Source: Thiomonas sp. FB-6 (GTDB taxonomy: Bacteria; Pseudomonadota; Gammaproteobacteria; Burkholderiales; Burkholderiaceae_C). Taken from it: a stretch of DNA of 64,000 nt. Both the position numbers and the translations under genes were made by a program. The stretch covers positions 1 to 64,000 of the forward strand of contig NZ_KB898476.1 in assembly GCF_000377645.1 (NCBI RefSeq), read 5' to 3'. Numbering within the stretch: the stretch's first letter is position 1; every line of letters begins with the position of its first letter. The notes under the pieces were generated by a model. That model saw nothing but the letters and a program-made list of their open reading frames with translations. It was not told the DNA's origin and did no database searches. Shown in pieces: positions 35,860 to 43,754 of this stretch.

Positions 35860-36624
35860 TCAACGGGGGGCCATGCGCAGCGAGCCGTCCAGACGGATGG
35901 TCTCGCCGTTCAGGTAGACGTTGCGCACGACATGCGCGGCCAGCGCGGCGATTTCCCGCGGCTGCCCCAGGCGCTTGGGAAAGGGCACCGAGGCGGCCAG
36001 CGAATCCTGCACCTCCTGCGGCAACGCCGACATCATCGGCGTGTCGAACAGGCCCGGGGCCACCGTGACCACGCGAATGCCGTGCGAGGCCAGGTCACGC
36101 GCCAGCGGAAGGGTCATCGCGGCCACGCCGCCCTTGGAGGCCGAATACGCGGCCTGCCCGACCTGTCCGTCGAAGGCCGCGACCGAGGCGGTCAGCAGCA
36201 TCACGCCGCGCTCCCCGTCGGCCAGCGGCTCCAGCGCCGCGATGCGCGCGGCGCACAGGCGCACCACGTTGTAGCTGCCGATCAGGTTCACGCGCACCGT
36301 GCGCTCGAAATCCTCCAGCGGCGCCGGCGAGCCGTCGCGCGAGACCACGCGCTTGGCGCCGCCCACGCCGGCCATGTGCATGATGATGCGCGCCGTGCCG
36401 TGAGCCTGGGCCGCCTGCTCGATGGCGGCCTGCAGCGCCGCGCCGTCGCCGACGTCGGCCGTCAGCGCGATGCCGCCGATGTCGGCCGCCACCGCGCGCG
36501 CGCGCTCGGCGTTGAGGTCCAGCACGGCCACCTTCGCCCCCTGGCTGGCCAGTTCCCGAGCCACCGCCTCGCCCAGCCCGGAGCCCGCCCCGGTGACCAA
36601 CGCGCTTTGTCCTTGAATGTCCAT
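35860..36624 (-). CDS. SDR, type II 3-hydroxyacyl-CoA dehydrogenase-like (HSD10)
   Basis: This 254-residue classical short-chain dehydrogenase has cofactor motif LVTGAGSGLGEAV (residues 9-21) with Asp in VAVLDLNAER, indicating NAD preference, MAGVGG in place of the NNAG motif, active-site Ser in LLTASVAAFDGQVGQ, and the Tyr-x3-Lys in AAYSASKGG. The sequence VNLIGSYNVVRL and APGLFDTPMMSALPQEVQDSL is typical of HSD10-like 3-hydroxyacyl-CoA dehydrogenases. Such an enzyme would supply the oxidation step needed between the crotonase and the amidohydrolase of the hydroxycinnamate route; this link is inferred. Confidence 0.85.
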   Translation of the reverse strand: MDIQGQSALVTGAGSGLGEAVARELASQGAKVAVLDLNAERARAVAADIGGIALTADVGDGAALQAAIEQAAQAHGTARIIMHMAGVGGAKRVVSRDGSPAPLEDFERTVRVNLIGSYNVVRLCAARIAALEPLADGERGVMLLTASVAAFDGQVGQAAYSASKGGVAAMTLPLARDLASHGIRVVTVAPGLFDTPMMSALPQEVQDSLAASVPFPKRLGQPREIAALAAHVVRNVYLNGETIRLDGSLRMAPR

Positions 36625-36687
36625 GTCCAGATTCCGTCCTCAGGCTCGAAAGGAAAGCGTGCGCGGCTGCGCACGAAAACCCTCATT

Positions 36688-38049
36688 TCACGCTGCCGCG
36701 GCCCGGCTGTCCAGCAGGTCGGCCTCCACGCGCTCGGCGGCCGCGCGCAACGCGGTCATGCACCGAGGGTCCAGCGCGGTGCCGACCAGGCCTTGCATCA
36801 TGTCCAGGGTCTTCGCGACCGGCACCGCCGCCCGGTACGGCCGGTCGGCGGAAATGGCGTCGAAAATGTCGGCCGTGGTGATCACCCGCGTCTCCAGCGT
36901 GATGTCCGCCTCGCCCAGCCCGCGCGGATAGCCGGTGCCGTCCAGGCGTTCATGATGGGCGCCGGCCACGCGCGCGAGCTCGGCGAAGGCCTCGATGCCC
37001 GAGAGGATCTGCTCGGTGTACAGCGCGTGCATGCGTACCGCGTCCCATTCCGCCTCGTCGAGACGCCCGGGCTTGTCGAGCACGGTGTTGCTCACGCCCA
37101 GCTTGCCCAGGTCGTGCAGCAGCGCCCCGCGCCGCAGCCAGCGCCTGCGCTGCGGGTCGAAGCCCAGCTGTTCGGCGATCAGGTCGGCGTACAGCCCGAC
37201 ACGCGCGCTGTGCCCCGCCGTGAACGGGCTCTTGGCGTCGATGATCTGGCCGAAGGCCTCGGCGATCTGGTCCAGGTAGTCCTCGTCCACCGGCACGCTG
37301 TGCCGCGCCGGCTCCAGCGCGTACACCCGCTGCGCCAGCGCGGGATCGCGCAGGGCCAGCCAGAAGGCCTCCCCCGCCACCCGCTCCAGCGCCCGCACCA
37401 GCGCGGGGTCGAACCAGGAGCCGGCGCGCAGCCGCGCCTCGCGCAGCGCCGCGGCCGGTCCGCCGGCGGTATGGAACACGTCCACCACCTGGGCCAGCAG
37501 CGCGATGCGCCCCGGCAGCGCGATGGCCTCGCCCGCCAGGCCGTCGGGCTTGCCGCTGCCGTCCCAATGCTCGTCCAGCGCGTGGATGCCCCCGGCCACC
37601 ACCTCGCCGAAGCGCATCTGCCGCGCGATGTCGGCGCCGCGCTGGCAGCGGGTGCGGATGAGTTCGCGGGAAAAGTCGTCGCCGTGCTGGAAAATGTCCA
37701 GGGTGGCGCGAAAGCGCTCGGCCAGGCCCGTGCCCAGCCCGGTATGGGTCAGCACGAAGCGCGCCACCTGCGGGAGCGAGCTTCCCACCAGCTTGAAGTC
37801 GCGTTTGAACTGCAGGTCGTCGCTGAGGTAGAGCTCGCAGATGCGCGCCGCGTTGCTGCTGCAGCCCAGGTCCTTGAGCAGCAGCGTGTAGTAGATGTCG
37901 CGCAGCGCGGACTCGCCCAGGCCGAGTTCCTCGCCCAGGGCCATGCCGATCCAGGCGCAGCGCACGCAATGGCCGCGCGGCTGGCCTTCGGTCATGTCCA
38001 GCGCATGGCTCAGGGCCCCGATCAATTCCGACAGTTTCAGCTGCTGCAT
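36688..38049 (-). CDS. HD-GYP domain protein, probable c-di-GMP phosphodiesterase
   Basis: This 453-residue protein has two HD-type modules. The first (residues about 1-220) has a degenerate metal site, KDLGCSSN instead of HD, and an EHWDGSGKPDGLAGEAI block. The second (about 285-440) is intact, with HSARVGLYADLIAEQLG, LLHDLGKLGVSN, HHERLDGTGYPRGLGEADI and ITTADIFDAISADRPYR, the full HD-GYP pattern. It should hydrolyse c-di-GMP in the cytoplasm, with the first module possibly sensory. The ATG at 38049 begins the first module. A broken GAF/PAS gene lies 52 bp upstream on the same strand and may once have been its sensory partner. Confidence 0.88.
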   Translation of the reverse strand: MQQLKLSELIGALSHALDMTEGQPRGHCVRCAWIGMALGEELGLGESALRDIYYTLLLKDLGCSSNAARICELYLSDDLQFKRDFKLVGSSLPQVARFVLTHTGLGTGLAERFRATLDIFQHGDDFSRELIRTRCQRGADIARQMRFGEVVAGGIHALDEHWDGSGKPDGLAGEAIALPGRIALLAQVVDVFHTAGGPAAALREARLRAGSWFDPALVRALERVAGEAFWLALRDPALAQRVYALEPARHSVPVDEDYLDQIAEAFGQIIDAKSPFTAGHSARVGLYADLIAEQLGFDPQRRRWLRRGALLHDLGKLGVSNTVLDKPGRLDEAEWDAVRMHALYTEQILSGIEAFAELARVAGAHHERLDGTGYPRGLGEADITLETRVITTADIFDAISADRPYRAAVPVAKTLDMMQGLVGTALDPRCMTALRAAAERVEADLLDSRAAAA

Positions 38050-38101
38050 TCCAGGCTCCCCACACACGCCGCGCACGGCCGCGGCCACCCCACTCCAGGC
38101 T

Positions 38102-38952
38102 CTACGCTGCGCCGGCCTGCGCGGATTCACCCGCTGCCTGCGGCTGCCCGGCCTGCAGGGCCTGCAGCAACCAGCGCACGAAGGGCTGCTCGGGCGACCA
38201 CGCCGCCGGCGCGGTGTGCGCGGCCGCGTGCCAGGCCTCGACATCCTCGCCGCGCAGCCCGCTGCGATGCAGCCACTGGGTGACCGGACAATCGTCCACG
38301 TGCATCGGCGCCCGCGAGGCGTCCTGCGCCAGCGCCCAGTGCAAGGCCAGCGCCCCCAGCGGCCCGTGGATGCGCTCGCGCCCCAGGCGCGGTCCGCCAT
38401 GGGCCCACCAGCCATGCAGCTCGCCGGAGCGGCCCTGCAACTGCCCCCGCTCGTATCCGAGCATCTCGCACAGCGCCGGGTTGAGGTCTCCGATGCGGCC
38501 CTCGGCATCCAGCGTGAACATGCCGGCGGCGTTCTTTTCCATCAGGCGGCGCTGGTAGCCCAACGCACGCTCCAGGCGCCGGTGCGACTCCTGCTCGCGC
38601 AGGTCCTGGTCGTACAGCGCGGTCTGCGAGTCGAGGATGGTCATGACCGCCCAGGTCAGGCGAGTTCGCCGGATGGGCAGCGTGGCCGCGGCGCGGAATC
38701 CGTAGCGCCCGGCCATGCGTCGCGGGAGGTCTCCTGCAGTTCCATGCCGTGCCGGCTCTTGAACCACGCGCGCCCGGCATCGACCAGGCTCAGCAACGCC
38801 ATCGGCGCCGCGCTGACCTGCGCCGCCAGCGCGCACAGGTCGTCGAACACCTGCTCGGCGGCGGTGTCCAGGATCTCCAGTTCCCGCAGGGCCTGCAGAC
38901 GCCGCGCCTCGGCATCGGGCGAGGCGTCGGAATCTGCGGGAAGGTCGGACAT
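38102..38952 (-). pseudogene. broken GAF-PAS sensor gene (internal deletion plus frameshift)
   Basis: Reading from ATG 38952 gives 78 residues of a normal GAF-domain start (EARRLQALRELEILDTAAEQVFDDLC ... WFKSRHGMELQETSRD), after which the frame runs into 20 unrelated residues and stops at 38656. In the next frame, sequence that looks like the end of a GAF domain (RYGFRAAATLPI ... AVMTILDSQ) begins at about 38700 and leads into a helical linker and a PAS domain (MEKNAAGMFTLDAEGRIGDLNPALCEMLGYERGQLQG) ending at 38102. The roughly 60 central residues of a GAF domain are missing. The PAS part might still be made from ATG 38644 (180 residues). The HD-GYP gene follows. Confidence 0.7.
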
Positions 38953-39192
38953 GGCGGGTCGGTCGGAGGGCCGGAACATTCTCGCATGGGCCCCCGCCCG
39001 GGCGGCAGCGCCCTCGCGGAGGCACTCGCGGGGGACACTTCGGGTAGACCCTAGCAATAAATGAGACACATTCCCTGCGTACCTTGCGGGCATTTTTCGC
39101 AGGTACGCTTTCTGCCTGCGGCGCATCCACCCTGCGCCCCGGGGACCGCTCTTGGTCTCCGGGCGGCACCATCCGCGAAGGAGGACTCCGCA

Positions 39193-39531
39193 ATGAACCA
39201 CAATCCCTACGCAACGCAAAGCTACATCGACCTGCTGGGTGAACTGGAACATGCACGGCGCGTACTCGCCCAGGCGCGCATCGGCAGCCTGGCGCCGGCC
39301 GCCGCAGCCCAGCGCGCGATCGAGGGCATCGACGCCGTCGAGGCGTCCTGGAGCGCCTTCGGGCGCCAGCATCTGCGCTCCGCGCGCGGCGCGCTGACCC
39401 TGTTGCGCCAGGGCGCGCTGCCGCACACGCCCGAGTGCATCGACGCCGTGCAGGAACTCTCCGCGCTGCTGCAGCGCCACCGCGGCGCCGAGCACGCTCC
39501 TTCGTGCAACCGGCATTACGCCTGGCAGTGA
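39193..39531 (+). CDS. small helical protein of unknown function, coupled to pagP
   Basis: I do not recognise a family. The 112-residue product has no signal peptide or membrane segment. It is rich in Ala, Arg, Leu and Gln and is predicted by eye to be largely helical (YIDLLGELEHARRVLAQARIG, then AAQRAIEGIDAVEASW and CIDAVQELSALLQRHRG). A strong ribosome site (AAGGAGGA) precedes ATG 39193. Its stop codon overlaps the GTG start of pagP (GTGA), so pagP is probably translationally coupled to it. That arrangement suggests a cytoplasmic partner or regulator of the lipid A modification step, but this is inference. Confidence 0.7.
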   Translation: MNHNPYATQSYIDLLGELEHARRVLAQARIGSLAPAAAAQRAIEGIDAVEASWSAFGRQHLRSARGALTLLRQGALPHTPECIDAVQELSALLQRHRGAEHAPSCNRHYAWQ

Positions 39532-40124
39532 CGCGCCCAAGTGTCGCCGCGCGCCGGCGCAGCGCCCTGGCCGAGCTTTGCCTGGCGGCGGCCTGCGCCG
39601 CGCAGGCCTGCCAGGCCGGGGCCCTGGCCGACGGGCGGGCCTGGGCCTCGCAGGCCGGCTCGCACCTGTGGGACGTCTACGAGCAGGGGCAGCCGGAACT
39701 CTTTCTCACGGGCTACGCCTGGCACGACCCACACACCTACACCGCCTCCAAGCTCGCCACGCTGAACAGCCACGCCTGGGGTCTCGGAGCCGCCAAGCGC
39801 CTGATCGACGCGGACGGCAACGATGAAATGGTCTACGCCATGGTGTTCGCGGATTCGCACCGCAAGCCCGAACCCGTGGTGGGTTACGCGAAACAATGGA
39901 TCTGGCGCCCCGACGGGGGGCCCTTCAGCCTGGGCGCCGGTTATACGGCGGGGCTGACGTCCCGAACCGACATCCTGAACAACATACCCTTTCCGATCGT
40001 GCTGCCCTTGTTTTCTGTGGGTATGGGCGCGGTACGCCTGTACGGAACCTTCCTTCCCAGGGTGACGGACAAGCTCAACAACGGAAACGTGGCTTTCTTT
40101 TTTGCCAGCATCCAGTTTCGCTGA
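39528..40124 (+). CDS. pagP: lipid A palmitoyltransferase
   Basis: This 198-residue precursor of an eight-stranded outer-membrane enzyme moves a palmitate from phospholipid to lipid A, which increases resistance to cationic peptides. The catalytic triad is conserved with exact spacing: His66 (GYAWHDP), Asp109 and Ser110 (VFADSHRK), corresponding to His33, Asp76 and Ser77 of the mature E. coli enzyme. PagP blocks EPVVGYAKQWIWRP, FSLGAGYTAGLTSR, NNIPFPIVLPLFSVG and the C-terminal NNGNVAFFFASIQFR are clear. Start is GTG 39528 overlapping the upstream stop, followed by an Ala-rich signal peptide (to about residue 35). The family gene is often PhoP-controlled; no such site was identified. Confidence 0.93.
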   Translation: MTRPSVAARRRSALAELCLAAACAAQACQAGALADGRAWASQAGSHLWDVYEQGQPELFLTGYAWHDPHTYTASKLATLNSHAWGLGAAKRLIDADGNDEMVYAMVFADSHRKPEPVVGYAKQWIWRPDGGPFSLGAGYTAGLTSRTDILNNIPFPIVLPLFSVGMGAVRLYGTFLPRVTDKLNNGNVAFFFASIQFR

Positions 40125-40259
40125 TTTTCGTGCAAAGTTTCACGAATCGAGACGGCCCTCGCACCTACACTGCGCCGATCGACCACCATCGGTGCCAAGC
40201 GAGGCAATCAGCATGCGCAAATCTGCACGACGGCCATCCCCGCGCGGGAGCATCCGGGC

Positions 40260-41462
40260 ATGACTGCGCAACGCGTGTCCTGCAAGCCCGCGCCGTCGGC
40301 CGCCATCGCCGACGATGTCGCCGCGGACCTGGTGCAGTTGCTGCTGCGCGGGGTGCCGGTGAATTTCGCCGCCGGGATCAGTTCCGCCGCGGTCACCGCG
40401 TGGATCCTGCGTGGCGTGGATCCGCCTCGCGCACTGCTGGCCTGGCTCGCGGCCTATTGCGCGCTGTACATGATCCGCATCGCGACCTGGCTGCGTGCGC
40501 GTGCGCCGGGCGTGGTGCAGCAGGCTCCGCAGCAGTGGCTGCGCAGGACCCGGCTGAGCGTGCTGGCGGTCGGCCTGGCCTGGGCCATCCTTCCGGCCCT
40601 GTTGTTCCCGCCCGACCCCATGCACGCGCTGGCCGTGGCGCTCATCGCCAGCGCCGTATGCGGAGCCGGCATGGCGATCTACTCGGCCGATTGGGTCTCG
40701 GCGCTGCTGTTCGTGATGCCCACGGTGGTCGCGGCGACCTGGCACCTGCTGCTGGCCGCGCAGACCCTGCCGCCGGGCCTGAGCCTGCTCTACCTGCTAT
40801 ACACGGCCTTCCTGCTCCACGCCACGCGCCGGACCCATGCCCAGTTCCAGCACATCGCCCTGCATCGCGCACAGGCGTCGGCCCAGTTGTCGCGCGATCC
40901 GCTGACCGGCCTGGGCAACCGGCTGGAGCTCGACGCGCGCCTGCAGCAAGCGCTCGCCCGCGCCCGGCGCCAGGGCACCGAGGTCGCCCTGGGCTACATC
41001 GACCTGGACGATTTCAAACCCGTCAACGACTCCCTGGGACACGCCGCGGGCGACACATTGCTGCGCCAGCTGGCCGCGCGCTGGCGCGACGAACTGCGCT
41101 CCAACGAACTCATCGCCCGCCTGGGCGGGGACGAATTCGTGCTGCTGGTCGAGGATCTCGACCCCGCGCGCGCCGAAGCGCAGCTCGATGCCGTGGTCGA
41201 GCGCCTGCAGCGCGCGCTGCACAGCGACTTCCAGATCGCCGGAAGCTCGGCGCGGGTGGGCATGACCATCGGCGTGGCGCGCTATCCGCTGGACGGCAGC
41301 GAGGCGGACATGCTGATGCGCCATGCCGACGCGGCGATGTACCACGGAAAGAAGCACAAGGGGCGGCACGGCGGATGGTGGCCGGCGCGCCCACCGAGCT
41401 TGCCGCTGGGCGGTTCCGTGGCGACCGGCGAGAGCTTCCCGGCAGGCATAATGTCCCCATAA
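40260..41462 (+). CDS. membrane-bound diguanylate cyclase
   Basis: This 400-residue inner-membrane protein should make c-di-GMP. The first half (about residues 25-205) holds about six hydrophobic helices (for example LSVLAVGLAWAILPALLF and LSLLYLLYTAFLL). The GGDEF domain starts at SRDPLTGLGNRLELDARL and has the substrate-binding IDLDDFKPVNDSLGHAAGD and an intact active-site GGDEF (RLGGDEFVLLVED). The product-inhibition site RxxD upstream reads RSNE, so feedback inhibition is probably absent. It is preceded by pagP (135 bp) and opposed functionally by the HD-GYP and EAL proteins nearby. The sensor ligand is unknown. Confidence 0.9.
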   Translation: MTAQRVSCKPAPSAAIADDVAADLVQLLLRGVPVNFAAGISSAAVTAWILRGVDPPRALLAWLAAYCALYMIRIATWLRARAPGVVQQAPQQWLRRTRLSVLAVGLAWAILPALLFPPDPMHALAVALIASAVCGAGMAIYSADWVSALLFVMPTVVAATWHLLLAAQTLPPGLSLLYLLYTAFLLHATRRTHAQFQHIALHRAQASAQLSRDPLTGLGNRLELDARLQQALARARRQGTEVALGYIDLDDFKPVNDSLGHAAGDTLLRQLAARWRDELRSNELIARLGGDEFVLLVEDLDPARAEAQLDAVVERLQRALHSDFQIAGSSARVGMTIGVARYPLDGSEADMLMRHADAAMYHGKKHKGRHGGWWPARPPSLPLGGSVATGESFPAGIMSP

Positions 41463-41569
41463 CAATGCATCGACGACGCGGGCGACCACGGAGCTTTCCA
41501 CGGTTTGCCACGCGTTCCATGGGGGATGTACCCGCGGGCCGCGGCCCGCTCCATGCGGAGAAACCATCG

Positions 41570-41884
41570 ATGTCCCATCCTCGCCAGAACCACCGTTCCC
41601 ACCTGCAGCTCGGCCTGCGCCTGGCCTGCGCCGCGGCGGCCGCCGCGAGCCTGTGCGCCAGCGCCCAGGCCATGACCGTGTCCGAGTACGGACACACCCT
41701 GAAAAAGGACGCCTCCCAGGCCGGGCACGCCGTCGTGCACGCCGGCTCCGAGGCGGGCCACGGCGTGTGGCATGCCGGCAAGACCGTGGGCAAGGACGTC
41801 GCCCATGGCGTCGAGCACGGCTACCACGCCACGAAAAAGGCGCTGAGCAGCAAGAGCTCGCAGCCCTCCTCGGGCAGCAAGTAA
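41570..41884 (+). CDS. small periplasmic His/Lys-rich protein of unknown function
   Basis: I do not recognise a named family. The 104-residue product has a signal peptide (LGLRLACAAAAAASLCASAQA, about residues 14-34) and a mature part of about 70 residues. That part is built from a loose repeat in which His-Ala-Gly or His-Gly alternates with Lys and Val: GHAVVHAGSEAGHGVWHAGKTVGKDVAHGVEHGYHATKK. The seven or more His residues could bind metal. GGAG stands 13 bases before ATG 41570. It follows the cyclase gene by 107 bp on the same strand. Similar short proteins are annotated as hypothetical in Burkholderiales. Confidence 0.72.
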   Translation: MSHPRQNHRSHLQLGLRLACAAAAAASLCASAQAMTVSEYGHTLKKDASQAGHAVVHAGSEAGHGVWHAGKTVGKDVAHGVEHGYHATKKALSSKSSQPSSGSK

Positions 41885-42263
41885 GCGCCCCGCGCGGGCG
41901 GCCCGCCGGCCGCGGCGGGAGCCCGCGACGCAAGGGCCCTCGCGGCCCTTCGATCTGTCTCGCTCGGTTTGCCCCCGCCCGGGCCGGCATGAACTTCGCC
42001 GGAAATTATGGATTTTCTACGCGCATTCAGCGCTCAGGCGATTGAACCGGATTTTCAAAAAAGACCACAAAAAATATAGCCATTCCCTGAATATCGTTAT
42101 TTGAAGAATGCTCCCTTGAATATCGTCTTCTCGATAAACTGAGGCCGCAAACCGACGATTCACGGGCATGCCGCGGAATATTCATTCGAATACCCGCGCG
42201 CCCCGGCAATCCTCGATTCGCGACATTCATTCATCCAGCAGCACCGAACCCAAGGAGCGGAAA
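41885..42263. other. intergenic region with an AT-rich island ahead of the KGG stress gene
   Basis: I see no gene here. The first 100 bases are GC-rich. From about 42000 to 42250 the sequence is markedly AT-richer than its surroundings. It holds a 10-bp direct repeat, TGAATATCGT, at 42088-42097 and 42117-42126 (29 bp apart), and the symmetric stretch GGAATATTC at 42175-42183. These could be regulator sites for the stress gene that starts at 42264. No convincing sigma-70 pair was found. Confidence 0.5.
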
Positions 42264-42635
42264 ATGGCTGAACATACCCAGCAAGGCAACCAGGAAGCAT
42301 CCAAGCGAGGCTTCGCTTCGATGAGCGAGGAACAACAGCGCCAGATCGCCTCCAAGGGCGGCCAGGCTTCCGGCGGCAATTTCAAGAACGATCCCGAACG
42401 CGCGGCCGAAGCGGGTCACAAGGGCGGCCAGGTCTCCGGCGGAAATTTCAAGAACGATCCCGAGCGTGCGGCCGAGGCCGGCCACAAGGGCGGCCAGGTC
42501 TCCGGCGGCAATTTCAAGAACGACCCGGCACGCGCGGCTGAAGCCGGCCACAAGGGCGGCCAAGTCTCCGGCGGCAATTTCAAGAACGACCCGGAGCGCG
42601 CCGCGCAGGCCGGCCAGAAGGGCGGCCAGCACTGA
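42264..42635 (+). CDS. general stress protein with KGG repeats (GsiB/Con-10-like)
   Basis: This 123-residue hydrophilic protein is expected to be largely disordered. After a short start (EASKRGFASMSEEQQRQIAS) come four 22-residue repeats of the form KGGQVSGGNFKNDPERAAEAGH and a final KGGQH, the KGG domain found in bacterial GsiB and fungal Con-10. Family members are made in stationary phase, desiccation, osmotic or oxidative stress and may protect other proteins. The ATG at 42264 follows AAGGAG by 7 bases; a longer frame upstream has no ribosome site. An AT-rich region with a direct repeat upstream probably holds the promoter. Confidence 0.92.
   Translation: MAEHTQQGNQEASKRGFASMSEEQQRQIASKGGQASGGNFKNDPERAAEAGHKGGQVSGGNFKNDPERAAEAGHKGGQVSGGNFKNDPARAAEAGHKGGQVSGGNFKNDPERAAQAGQKGGQH
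42354..42617 (+). repeat. four in-frame 66-bp tandem repeats in the stress gene
   Basis: Four 66-bp units encode 22 residues each. Units differ mostly at synonymous positions; amino-acid changes are Ala/Val in position 5, Glu/Ala in position 15 and a diverged end of the fourth unit. Copy number may vary between strains by slippage or recombination. Confidence 0.92.
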
Positions 42636-42772
42636 AGCCTGAGCGATCCGGCAGCCGCGGGCCCGCCGAGCAGGCCCGCGGCTGCCCGGCACCGTGGTCG
42701 CGTGAACTATGATCGGCGCGCAATGCAGGCCCGGCTGGCGGAGCTTGCGCAGCGAACCCAGGGAGATGCGCC

Positions 42773-43732
42773 GTGAAGGTCGTGAACGCTTGCGTGGTGT
42801 GTGGCTCCAGGAAGCTCAGCAAGCGTTTCGGGCAGTTCGCCCCCTTCGTCGCCCACCGCATCGCCGATTATCCGATGGGAACCATCAACATCGGCGGACA
42901 AACCCTGCACCCCCCGCTGTTCACGAATTCCATGCGCTGCGCGGATTGCGGCTTCGTGTTCTCGCAGATCCGCTTCGAGGACGACGAACTGCAGCGGCTC
43001 TACCAGGATTATCGCGGCCCGGAATACACACGGGTGCGCAATTTCTTCGAGCCCGGCTACGACAAGCTCAATGAGCGCATCGGAAGCAGCCCGCTGGAAG
43101 TGCGCAACCGGGCCGCCGCGCTGATGGGCTTCCTGCAGGGACTCGTCGATCCCCGGTCCCGGACCTCGGTGCTGGACTACGGCGGCGACATGGGCCAGCA
43201 CATCCCGCAGGACTTCGCCCATTGCCGCCGCTTCGTGTTCGACATTTCCAGGGTCGCGACCGTGGACGGCGTGAGCATCGTCAACGACGTCAACGGCCTG
43301 GGCGTGATGGATTTCGTGATCTGCTCCAACGTACTGGAACACGTGCCCTTCCCGGCCCGCGTGATCGACGACATCAAGAAGGTCTGCGGCCCGGATACCG
43401 TGCTGTTCATCGACGTTCCGCTGGAAATGAATCCCGCGCAGGATCCGCCGGACCAGGAGATCCCCGCCTTTTTCCACGAGCACGTCAATTACTTCACGCC
43501 GCGCTCGATCAACGCGCTGCTGCGCTACCACGGGTTCTCGACCCTCAAGACCGAGCTGTTCACCATCGACATGGGCTGGGTCACCGGGCACGCGATCTAC
43601 GTGCTCGCCCGTCCCAACTGGTTCGTCAGCATCACGCAGAATGCGGCGCAACAGGCTGCGCCCCAAGCCGCGCCCGAAGCCTCGGCGGCCTCCGCGGCGG
43701 CTGCCTTGCTGGCGGGCGCGCCCGTGCGCTGA
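42773..43732 (+). CDS. class I SAM-dependent methyltransferase-like protein with zinc-binding N-terminus
   Basis: This 319-residue protein has an N-terminal zinc-ribbon-like pair, CVVCGSRK (residues 7-14) and MRCADCGFVFSQ (about 54-65), the arrangement of methyltransferases that act on sugars or small molecules in polysaccharide and natural-product pathways. The Rossmann part (about 120-260) has a modified motif I, VLDYGGDMGQHIP, and motif IV-like VMDFVICSNVLEHVPFPARVIDDIKKV. The C-terminal 30 residues are Ala/Gln-rich. The substrate is unknown and there is no glycan cluster around it. ATG 42773 has GGGAGATGCGCC ahead. Confidence 0.8.
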   Translation: MKVVNACVVCGSRKLSKRFGQFAPFVAHRIADYPMGTINIGGQTLHPPLFTNSMRCADCGFVFSQIRFEDDELQRLYQDYRGPEYTRVRNFFEPGYDKLNERIGSSPLEVRNRAAALMGFLQGLVDPRSRTSVLDYGGDMGQHIPQDFAHCRRFVFDISRVATVDGVSIVNDVNGLGVMDFVICSNVLEHVPFPARVIDDIKKVCGPDTVLFIDVPLEMNPAQDPPDQEIPAFFHEHVNYFTPRSINALLRYHGFSTLKTELFTIDMGWVTGHAIYVLARPNWFVSITQNAAQQAAPQAAPEASAASAAAALLAGAPVR

Positions 43733-43754
43733 GCCGCCCGGCGGGGCCCACCAG

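Noticed and set aside
39435-39528. ATG 39435 as start of pagP
   Set aside because: It would overlap the preceding gene by almost 100 bp and add an Arg-rich stretch before the signal peptide. GTG 39528 gives a direct signal peptide and a coupled GTGA junction.
42354-42617. Regular repeats considered as a CRISPR array
   Set aside because: The units are contiguous, 66 bp long, in frame and encode KGG stress-protein repeats. There are no spacers and no cas genes.
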